In this document: in pieces, positions 4,811-10,225 of the stretch
Position numbering within the stretch: position 1 is the stretch's first letter
Layout of the letters: each line of letters begins with the position of its first letter
From: Bacilli bacterium
GTDB lineage: Bacteria; Bacillota_I; Bacilli_A; RF39; UBA660
Direction: 5' to 3'
DNA length: 10,225 bases
NCBI GenBank assembly: GCA_017627015.1
Contig: JAGAHP010000041.1
Location: forward strand, 1 to 10,225
Translations under genes and position numbers: made by a program
Notes under the pieces: model-generated
What the model saw: the letters and a program-made list of their open reading frames with translations, nothing else
What the model was told of the DNA's origin: nothing
Databases searched by the model: none

Positions 4811-6106
4811 TTATCTACCTAAATCAAAATCATCTTTATCATAATCATATTCATCATAATCTCTAACTCGTTCTTTATAGTAATCTGGTGCATCTACATA
4901 ATCAAATAATTCATCTTGTTTAGTTGTTCCTTTAGATATTTTAACTACATCACCCATATCAAACTCACTATTATCATAGCAATTTTTAACAACTTCAGCA
5001 GTTTCATCTTTTGTATAATCATTACCTCGTTGTAATAATTTTCTTAAAAATTTCTTAAACAATTGGAATAGTTCACTTAATCTATAAATTAAACTTCTAT
5101 TTTCTTGTTCTAAATTTTGATTTTCATATTCTAACTTGCTTATTTCTTTCTTATATTTTTGATTTTCTTTTTCAAGTGATTTATAACTATTTGCATAACT
5201 ATCAACTTCATTAAATATTGTTTGTAGTTTAGGTTGTAATTCCATTACTTTTTTAGATTCACTAATAACATTGTTCATACTATCAAAAGTATCTTTTTTA
5301 ACTTTAACAAAATCTTTATCAATAATAAGTGTTTGTTTAGTAGTTTTCATTTTTTCTTCAAAATCAGCCATTGCTTTATCAATTCTATCATTTCTTACAT
5401 TTAATTCTTGATTTAGTTTTTTAGTAAGTTTTTTATATTCTTTTATCTTAATATGTTCGTTATCACTACCTTTAATACCTCGTTCTAGTTCATAACCTTT
5501 ATTTACAAGTCTAGCATGATATTTGTCTTGTAATTGTGATAATTGAATTTTATCTTTAATATATTGTTTTTTAGAAATAGTGTATCTTTCTGTATTAGTT
5601 CTTTTATCATATTTCTTAACTAGTGGAACTACTACACAATGAATATGTGGTGTATCTTCATCTAAATGGACAGTTGCATGAAGTATTTGTTCTTTCTTAT
5701 AACCTAAATCATTATAAACAAATTCCATACAAGTATCAGCCCATTCTTTTATTTGTTCTCTAGACATATCTTTAAAGAAATTATGTGAAGCAGTCATAAC
5801 TAATTCATCAGCAACAACATTTTTAGAACTATTTAACATTTCATGATATCTTTTCTTTCTATCAGCTCGTTCAGTTTTCATTCTTTCATTGTGTTCTTTT
5901 TTATATTCTTTAGTTAATTCATCAAAACCTTTAACATACTTAACATTTAGAGGAACAAGTTCTATATTATTCTTACTTAATTCTATTTTAATATTTTTAT
6001 TTGATTGATAAGCCTTCTTTTCTCTTTTATTGTGTGATCCGATTTGTGCTAAATCTGGTATAGTCATAATAGGTTCAACTCTTAATATTGCATAATTTAA
6101 TTCCAT
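4811..6106 (-). CDS. MobV (Mob/Pre) family relaxase
   Basis: The protein has 431 residues, about the usual size of plasmid Mob/Pre relaxases such as MobM of pMV158. The family nicks a plasmid or element at its oriT and stays attached to the DNA so that a conjugation system in the same cell can transfer it. The N-terminal catalytic domain is intact: the SHNKRE motif has H25 at the position of the MobM nucleophile His22, and HLDEDTPHIH (147-156) supplies the metal ligands H147, E150, H154 and H156. Residues about 215-350 are long charged coiled-coil, and the end is strongly acidic (YDEYDYDKDDFD). The start has AAAGGAG eight bases before the ATG. The zinc-ribbon gene lies 52 bp upstream with a terminator between. 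No coupling protein, integrase or Rep is present, so it would be mobilised in trans. An oriT was not found with confidence. Confidence 0.93.
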   Translation of the reverse strand: MELNYAILRVEPIMTIPDLAQIGSHNKREKKAYQSNKNIKIELSKNNIELVPLNVKYVKGFDELTKEYKKEHNERMKTERADRKKRYHEMLNSSKNVVADELVMTASHNFFKDMSREQIKEWADTCMEFVYNDLGYKKEQILHATVHLDEDTPHIHCVVVPLVKKYDKRTNTERYTISKKQYIKDKIQLSQLQDKYHARLVNKGYELERGIKGSDNEHIKIKEYKKLTKKLNQELNVRNDRIDKAMADFEEKMKTTKQTLIIDKDFVKVKKDTFDSMNNVISESKKVMELQPKLQTIFNEVDSYANSYKSLEKENQKYKKEISKLEYENQNLEQENRSLIYRLSELFQLFKKFLRKLLQRGNDYTKDETAEVVKNCYDNSEFDMGDVVKISKGTTKQDELFDYVDAPDYYKERVRDYDEYDYDKDDFDLGR

Positions 6107-6130
6107 ATATCATTTCTCCTTTCTTTAAAC

Positions 6131-6157
6131 AAAAAAAGATGCTTTTTTTAGCATCTT
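6131..6157 (-). terminator. Terminator after the zinc-ribbon gene
   Basis: AAGATGCT pairs perfectly with AGCATCTT (6136-6143 with 6150-6157), with a 6-nt loop. On the minus strand it is followed by seven T. It lies two bases past the stop of the zinc-ribbon gene and just upstream of the relaxase ribosome binding site, so the relaxase is expressed by readthrough or from a promoter hidden in this short gap. Confidence 0.8.
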
Positions 6158-6158
6158 C

Positions 6159-6785
6159 CTAGTAATTTTTAATTTTTATTAATAAATTATCTTCATCATA
6201 TCTATTTATGAAATTCTTAAATCCTTTTATAAATACATTCCAGTTAAGTGGAATCATATCGTGTCCATTAAAACATTCTGATAGTCCATTATAATATTCT
6301 AATTTTAATATCCATTTATAATTATCATAATCTTTATTAATATATTCTTTATTCCAAAAGTTTATTTTAGAATTAGTTATACTATCTAGTATTTTTATTT
6401 TATCTTTATTAGTAATTATTTCTTGATTAATTAATTGATAGTTCTTTTTAAATAGAAATGTTGGTTTATCATCAAATATAAATTCATACTTATATCTTGC
6501 TTTACTTAACATAAATACTAATGTTATTTTACTAATATCTACTGCATATAAGTTTTCTATTGAATTAAATGTCTTATGACACTTATTACAATATTTATTA
6601 TGATTATGATCTGTTATAAGAGTTCCATCATAGTTTAATCTTTTTGGTTTTCTTTTTCTTTCTGAATATTTTACTTCATCACTATTCTTTTTAACAAAAG
6701 TATTATTATCATTATATCTATAAAGATAAATAACATTTGTTGTGTCCTTACTATTACAATAAGGACAAGTCATTCTTGCTCCCAT
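6159..6785 (-). CDS. Zinc-ribbon protein next to the relaxase, function unknown
   Basis: The 208-residue protein has two CxxC pairs, CPYC (C7/C10) and CNKC (C66/C69), about 55 residues apart, enough for one zinc ribbon with a long basic insertion (SERKRKPKRL at 41-50). The remaining 130 residues are rich in Lys, Asn, Tyr and aromatic residues (KYEFIFDDKPTFLFKKNYQL) and match nothing I recognise. The ATG at 6785 has AAAGGTG upstream. An internal ATG at 6773 has GGAG at ideal spacing and would start the protein at MTCPYC, so the true start is uncertain by four residues. It reads into the relaxase gene on the same strand. A nucleic-acid-binding accessory of mobilisation is a reasonable guess and no more. 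It ends the relaxase-linked block: the permease remnant begins 56 bp to its right. Confidence 0.75.
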   Translation of the reverse strand: MGARMTCPYCNSKDTTNVIYLYRYNDNNTFVKKNSDEVKYSERKRKPKRLNYDGTLITDHNHNKYCNKCHKTFNSIENLYAVDISKITLVFMLSKARYKYEFIFDDKPTFLFKKNYQLINQEIITNKDKIKILDSITNSKINFWNKEYINKDYDNYKWILKLEYYNGLSECFNGHDMIPLNWNVFIKGFKNFINRYDEDNLLIKIKNY

Positions 6786-6840
6786 ATTTATTACACCTTT
6801 CTTGGAATCTTATAACCTTTGCATATTTTCTCCCACCACA

Positions 6841-7029
6841 GGTAATAGCGGAGTTATCATGGGAGAATTCTTAGTATCAAAAGAAGGTATAGGTTATTTA
6901 ATAACTTATGGTTCACAAGTATTTAACTTAAATCTTGTTATGACAGGAATACTACTTTTATCAATCATCGCGACTATCATGTATTATCTATCAAATATAA
7001 TTACTAAAAAGTTTATAAACAATGTATAA
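6841..7029 (+). pseudogene. ABC transporter permease remnant (NitT/TauT type), 3' end only
   Basis: The reading frame encodes the last ~60 residues of an SsuC/TauC-like inner-membrane permease. These proteins, normally about 250 residues, form the channel of nitrate, sulfonate or taurine/thiamine-precursor-type importers. The stretch from GVIMGEFLVSKEGIGYLI through SQVFNLNLVMTG covers the last loop of the domain and is followed by a final membrane helix and a lysine-rich end. The first ~190 residues, including the EAA loop, are missing. The codons before GNSGVIMGE (6802-6840) do not continue the family pattern, so the break lies around 6840. An ATG at 6859 has GGAG at five bases, so a 56-residue fragment could be translated but could not form a transporter. 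The remnant probably marks where a mobile element or deletion entered the ancestral gene. No other part of it occurs in this window. Confidence 0.75.
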
Positions 7030-7060
7030 AAAAATACTAGAATATTATCTAGTATTTTTT
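7029..7060. terminator. Bidirectional terminator between permease remnant and tsaD
   Basis: A perfect 12-bp stem, AAAAAATACTAG with CTAGTATTTTTT (7029-7040 with 7049-7060), has an 8-nt loop. It joins the stop codons of the two convergent genes, and is probably the original terminator of both. Confidence 0.85.
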
Positions 7061-8060
7061 AATTTAATCTATCTGTTGCTTTAGCATTAAGTGTCAAGTC
7101 AGCTCTTCTACCTAATTTATAAGCAAAATACCCTGCTGCACCTATCATAGCTGCGTTATCAGTACAATATTTGATCTCAGGTATAGTCAAATTTATACCT
7201 TCTTTTTCACATAAATAGGTAAGTTTTTCGCGCAATCCTTTATTCGCACTAACACCACCTGCTACTATTAAATTTTTAACTCCATATTCTGTCAAAGCAT
7301 GCATAGTTTTCTTAGTTAAAATGTCAACTACTCTATTTTGGAATGAACATGCTAAGTCTTCTTTATTTATAGTATTACCTCTTTGTTCTTCATTATGTGC
7401 TAAATTAATAACCGCACTTTTTATACCACTAAAACTGAAGTTAAATGTGTCATCATTCAATGGTAATGGTAAGTCATAAGTATCTTTACCTATATGTGCT
7501 AATTTATCTACATTAGGTCCACCTGGATATTTTACACCTATTACTCTTGCTACTTTATCATAAGCTTCACCAATTGCATCATCTAAAGTAGTACCAACTA
7601 CTTCAAATGAATAATGCTCTTTCATATAAACTAGTTCTGTATGACCTCCAGATACTACTAAAGCCATTAAAGGGAATTCCATAGGTCTAACTAAATTATT
7701 GGCATATATATGTCCTGCAATATGATGAACTGGTACTAATGGTTTATTATAGATATAAGCTAATGTTTTAGCTGCCATAACACCTATTAATAATGATCCA
7801 ATAAGTCCTGGTCCATATGTAATAGCGATTGCATCTATATCATCCATAGTCATATTAGCTTTATTTAGGCATTCTTCTATAACTATAGTGATATTTTCTA
7901 TATGCATACGGCTAGCTATTTCAGGTACAACACCACCATAATTCGCGTGTGTATCCATTTGTGATAAAACAACTGTAGAAATTTCTTCACTACCATTCTT
8001 TATAATAGAAAGACTAGTTTCATCACAGCTAGATTCTATTGCTAATATATATGTATCCAT
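7059..8060 (-). CDS. tsaD: tRNA N6-threonylcarbamoyladenosine transferase TsaD
   Basis: TsaD transfers the threonylcarbamoyl group from threonylcarbamoyl-AMP to A37 of tRNAs that read ANN codons, as the catalytic part of the TsaBDE complex in the cytoplasm. The 333 residues match the family length. Visible are the ASKHA-type nucleotide-binding start ([12 protein letters not shown], 5-16), PEIASRMH (46-53), GPGLIGSL (83-90), the metal-binding HHIAGH (H113 and H117), the SGGHTELVY stretch (about 138-146), AGGVSAN (nucleotide site) and the third metal ligand in CTDNAA (D301). It is the last gene of a tsaE-tsaB-tsaD operon, eight bases after tsaB, and ends at a strong terminator shared with the permease remnant. 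TsaC, which makes the intermediate, is not in the window. Confidence 0.97.
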   Translation of the reverse strand: MDTYILAIESSCDETSLSIIKNGSEEISTVVLSQMDTHANYGGVVPEIASRMHIENITIVIEECLNKANMTMDDIDAIAITYGPGLIGSLLIGVMAAKTLAYIYNKPLVPVHHIAGHIYANNLVRPMEFPLMALVVSGGHTELVYMKEHYSFEVVGTTLDDAIGEAYDKVARVIGVKYPGGPNVDKLAHIGKDTYDLPLPLNDDTFNFSFSGIKSAVINLAHNEEQRGNTINKEDLACSFQNRVVDILTKKTMHALTEYGVKNLIVAGGVSANKGLREKLTYLCEKEGINLTIPEIKYCTDNAAMIGAAGYFAYKLGRRADLTLNAKATDRLN

Positions 8061-8068
8061 TATATCAC

Positions 8069-8689
8069 CTACTTTTCTTTTAATTTTTCCTCTGCTTCTG
8101 TTAATTTTAAATAATTTGGATTTAATGTATGAGGATTAACTCCTTCATCATTAATATGTTTATTTATAACTTTTAATATATCGTATGAATTATTGATTAC
8201 TTCAAAATCAAATTCATCATGTGATACATAAACTACATCTTTATCCTTTACTAAAGATTTAAATTCACTTAATAATATATGTTTATCAGGTACTATTTGA
8301 TTCAAATTCTTATCATATAAACCAGCAAATACATAATCTCTTCTGGCATCTATTAAAGGCGCGATATATTCTTTACTGCTATCTACTGATGCCATAAGCT
8401 CTAAGCTAGATATAGGAACTACTTTAATCTTTAATCCCCATGCCATTACTTTAGCTATTGTAAGACCTATTCTAATACCTGTAAATGAACCAGGACCATT
8501 AGTAACAAAAATAGTATCAATATCTTCAGGTTTTAGATTAGTACTTTTAAATGCTTCATCAATAATTGGCATTATCCTAGAAGATAAATCACTACTATTG
8601 TCATCAGTATAATCATATTTAATCTCATTATCTACTACTATAGAAATAACAAGTTTTTTAGTAGAAGTATTTATGAACAAGTATTTCAT
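8069..8689 (-). CDS. tsaB: tRNA threonylcarbamoyladenosine biosynthesis protein TsaB
   Basis: TsaB is the non-catalytic ASKHA-fold partner of TsaD and is needed to build the t6A-forming complex. The 206-residue protein has the typical start (LFINTST), [11 protein letters not shown] (65-75) and the [12 protein letters not shown] segment (about 114-125). The last third is the variable region of the family. The ATG overlaps the tsaE stop by four bases (ATGA), a sign of translational coupling, and GTGAGGT lies about seven bases upstream. In many Bacillota the ribosomal acetyltransferase gene rimI sits between tsaB and tsaD; here the gap is eight bases and rimI is absent. Confidence 0.95.
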   Translation of the reverse strand: MKYLFINTSTKKLVISIVVDNEIKYDYTDDNSSDLSSRIMPIIDEAFKSTNLKPEDIDTIFVTNGPGSFTGIRIGLTIAKVMAWGLKIKVVPISSLELMASVDSSKEYIAPLIDARRDYVFAGLYDKNLNQIVPDKHILLSEFKSLVKDKDVVYVSHDEFDFEVINNSYDILKVINKHINDEGVNPHTLNPNYLKLTEAEEKLKEK

Positions 8690-9138
8690 AATACAACCTC
8701 ACATAATTCTTCATATGCTTTACCATGCGGTTCAATAATTAAGGTTCTGACATCTTCGTCAAGGACTTTAATTTTAATATCTAATCTTTCTTTAGGCAAA
8801 ATATCTTTAATTGTATCAGCCCATTCAATAACTACAATACCACCCTTAGTAAAGTATTCTTCAATACCAACACCATCAACATTACCATCTAGACGATACA
8901 CATCCATATGATAAAGTGGCATTTCACCATATAAGTATTCTTTAATAATCGTAAATGTAGGAGACGTAATTACTTCATTAATACCTAAAGCATTAGCTAG
9001 TCCTTTCGTAAATACCGTTTTACCACTACCTAATTCACCATCTAAACAAATAATCATATTTGGAAACTTTTCAGATTCAATATTCTGAGCTATTTCCATT
9101 GTATCTTCTACACTTCTCGTAGTAATTTTATATTCCAT
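8686..9138 (-). CDS. tsaE: tRNA threonylcarbamoyladenosine biosynthesis ATPase TsaE
   Basis: TsaE is the P-loop ATPase that resets the TsaBD complex between rounds of t6A synthesis. From the chosen ATG it has 150 residues, the normal length, with Walker A GELGSGKT (34-41), SPTFTIIKEY (59-68), YHMDVYRL (76-83) and VIEWAD (103-108), all diagnostic of the family. The start at 9138 is preferred over the in-frame ATG at 9150 because GGTGAT lies four bases before it. It is the first gene of tsaE-tsaB-tsaD. A TATAAT at 9155-9160 lies between the upstream gene's terminator and this start. Confidence 0.95.
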   Translation of the reverse strand: MEYKITTRSVEDTMEIAQNIESEKFPNMIICLDGELGSGKTVFTKGLANALGINEVITSPTFTIIKEYLYGEMPLYHMDVYRLDGNVDGVGIEEYFTKGGIVVIEWADTIKDILPKERLDIKIKVLDEDVRTLIIEPHGKAYEELCEVVL

Positions 9139-9154
9139 CTGTATCACCATATCA

Positions 9155-9160
9155 ATTATA
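9155..9160 (-). promoter_or_regulatory. Candidate -10 box of the tsaEBD operon
   Basis: TATAAT on the minus strand, directly after the T-run of the preceding terminator and 16 nt before the tsaE start. The -35 position (TTTAAA) falls inside the terminator hairpin and is a poor match. A leader of only about 10 nt would result. Confidence 0.4.
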
Positions 9161-9162
9161 GC

Positions 9163-9190
9163 AAAAAAAAAGATATATTTAAATATCTTT
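9163..9190 (-). terminator. Terminator of the 9193-9843 gene
   Basis: AAAGATAT pairs with ATATCTTT (9169-9176 with 9183-9190) around a 6-nt loop. On the minus strand it is followed by a run of nine T. It starts two bases past the stop codon. The stem is all A-T except one G-C pair, so readthrough into tsaE is possible. Confidence 0.65.
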
Positions 9191-9192
9191 GC

Positions 9193-9843
9193 TTAATTTA
9201 TTATATTTGGTGTCAAATTAAGTAATTTTAACACTTTTCTATTTTCATTAGCTATATTATAACGTGTATAATCATGTTCTATAAATCTAGGTAAAATACC
9301 ACCATTTGGATTGCTTCTTAAATGCTCTAAATATTTTTTTATAAAAGCCGCGTCAACTGAACCAGTATATTCAAAAGCAATATGTCTAAATATTTTGCTG
9401 AAATGTACTAAATCCATATCCTTTTCACTTAAAATATCTTCTAAAAGTGTATCATTAGGGACATAACTTAATCTGTCATCTTTTTTGACTAAATTATATA
9501 CTGAATGGAAATCCATTGGATTATATACCTTTATCATATCAGATACATAATCGGCTAACATATTATCATTAGTTGTTTTTATAGTTAATTCTCTAGCTTT
9601 TTCAACACCTAATGCACTAGCTAATAAAAGTGTCGAACATGGATAGAATAAAGGTGTCTTAGTGTGTAATTCACCATAATGAATATGTTTAAATACGAAT
9701 TCTTTATCCAATGATATACCATTACACTTAATAAGCTCCACGAACTTATTAACATTAAATTGTTCACTATTAAAATGAACATTATAAGTATCTATTATAT
9801 TAAAGTTATCACTATTAACAATCTCAATATATTTTGGTTCCAT
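9193..9843 (-). CDS. Conserved-looking hypothetical protein upstream of tsaE
   Basis: I do not recognise this 216-residue protein. It is soluble, without signal peptide or membrane helices. It seems alpha-helical with several short hydrophobic helices (TLLLASALGVEKARELTIK at 71-89) and a His-rich patch KHIHYGELHTK (53-63), plus further His and Arg residues (FRHIAFEYTG, about 152-161; FIEHDYTRY, 187-195). Composition and codon use look like the neighbouring core genes, so it is unlikely to be recent transfer. It has its own promoter (9868-9896), a strong GGGGG ribosome site five bases before the ATG and its own terminator. It lies between the rRNA operon and the t6A genes, so the link to tRNA biology is positional only. 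Confidence 0.75.
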   Translation of the reverse strand: MEPKYIEIVNSDNFNIIDTYNVHFNSEQFNVNKFVELIKCNGISLDKEFVFKHIHYGELHTKTPLFYPCSTLLLASALGVEKARELTIKTTNDNMLADYVSDMIKVYNPMDFHSVYNLVKKDDRLSYVPNDTLLEDILSEKDMDLVHFSKIFRHIAFEYTGSVDAAFIKKYLEHLRSNPNGGILPRFIEHDYTRYNIANENRKVLKLLNLTPNIIN

Positions 9844-9867
9844 AGTATCCCCCTTTACATGTTAGTT

Positions 9868-9896
9868 ATAATAACATATTTATTAAAATCACGCAA
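9868..9896 (-). promoter_or_regulatory. Promoter of the 9193-9843 gene
   Basis: On the minus strand TTGCGT (9891-9896) and TATTAT (9868-9873) are separated by exactly 17 nt, and TGT before the -10 box makes it an extended -10. Transcription would start about 18 nt before the ATG. The promoter lies directly behind the end of the 5S rRNA gene. Confidence 0.65.
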
Positions 9897-9911
9897 ATTT
9901 AGGCAAAAAAA

Positions 9912-10019
9912 AATTAGCAACTCGCTATTTTCGCTTTAACACTATCTTCGCCGTAAAAGAGCTTAACTTCTGTGTTCGGGATGGGAACAGGTGTATCCTC
10001 TTTGCTATCGTCACTAATT
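9912..10019 (-). rRNA. rrf: 5S ribosomal RNA
   Basis: This is a 108-nt gene on the minus strand. The diagnostic core CCCATCCCGAACACAGAAGT and the following TAAGCTCTT are present. The two ends pair as the closing helix (AATTAG at 9912-9917 with CTAATT at 10014-10019, continuing inward through G-T pairs). The 3' end runs straight into a run of T, which probably ends the rRNA operon. The ends may be off by one or two bases. Confidence 0.95.
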
Positions 10020-10089
10020 TAAATATAGAGAAATAATTCTCTGAAAACATGATAATGTGCTGATTTATATCTCTTAAGAAATAATTAAT

Positions 10090-10225
10090 GAGATTAAATC
10101 CTCGATCTATTAGTACTAGTCAGCTCAATTTGTTGCCAAACTTCCACCTCTAGCCTATCAACCAAATAGTCTTTTTGGGATCTTACTTTATAAAAATGGG
10201 AAAACTCATCTTGAAGTTGGCTTCC
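10090..10225 (-). rRNA. rrl: 23S ribosomal RNA, 3' end (partial)
   Basis: The minus strand carries the last ~136 nt of 23S rRNA. The typical 3' terminal sequence, ending in ATCGAGGATTTAATCT, and the GAGCTGACTAGTACTAATAG stretch before it are clear. The gene continues beyond the window. A 70-nt AT-rich spacer without a tRNA separates it from 5S, the ordinary 23S-5S order. The exact 3' end is within a few bases. Confidence 0.93.

Noticed and set aside
10020..10089. Possible tRNA in the 23S-5S spacer
   Set aside because: The spacer is 70 nt of AT-rich sequence with no T-loop (GTTCGA-type) or anticodon-arm pattern.
1..10225. CRISPR array, prophage structural genes or restriction-modification genes
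   Set aside because: No regularly spaced repeats and no recognisable proteins of these kinds were seen.

Overview
The window comes from a very AT-rich, low-GC Gram-positive-type bacterium (Bacillota/Mycoplasmatota grade). The tRNA-threonylcarbamoylation genes, the 5S/23S rRNA and strong AAAGGAG-type ribosome binding sites support this. Tryptophan is encoded by TGG and tsaE ends in TGA, so the standard code is used rather than the Mycoplasma code. An uncultured host-associated Bacilli lineage is plausible, but that is inference from style and composition.

Layout. (1) Positions 1-115 hold the last 28 codons of a TetR-type regulator and its terminator on the + strand. (2) Positions 130-3060 hold three minus-strand genes: two membrane-anchored XRE-type regulators (168-683 and 863-1921) and a membrane-anchored, Cys-rich exported protein (2069-2977). 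All three carry a related ~22-nt motif just beyond the stop codon, and the block is flanked by a 10-nt direct repeat. (3) Positions about 3122-6785 look like a piece of a mobilizable element. It has an unknown acidic protein, a divergent tandem-HTH regulator with a palindromic operator candidate between them, a second unknown protein, a structured inverted repeat, an intact MobV (Mob/Pre) relaxase and a zinc-ribbon protein. No integrase, transposase or Rep gene is present, so the element is partial here or depends on functions elsewhere. (4) Positions 6841-7029 are the C-terminal ~60 residues of a NitT/TauT-type ABC transporter permease with no 5' part, which marks a junction between element and chromosome. 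(5) Positions 7059-9138 are the tsaE-tsaB-tsaD operon (minus strand) for the universal tRNA t6A37 modification, without rimI. Upstream of it is an unrecognised 216-aa gene with a good promoter of its own. (6) Positions 9912-10225 are the 3' end of an rRNA operon on the minus strand (3' end of 23S, then 5S).

The right third (about 7059-10225) is core chromosome. The left two thirds are accessory. The most interesting parts are the shared non-coding modules around the three-gene sensor/regulator block, the relaxase region with its structured intergenic repeat, and the truncated permease that marks the junction. No intergenic gap exceeds 300 bases.
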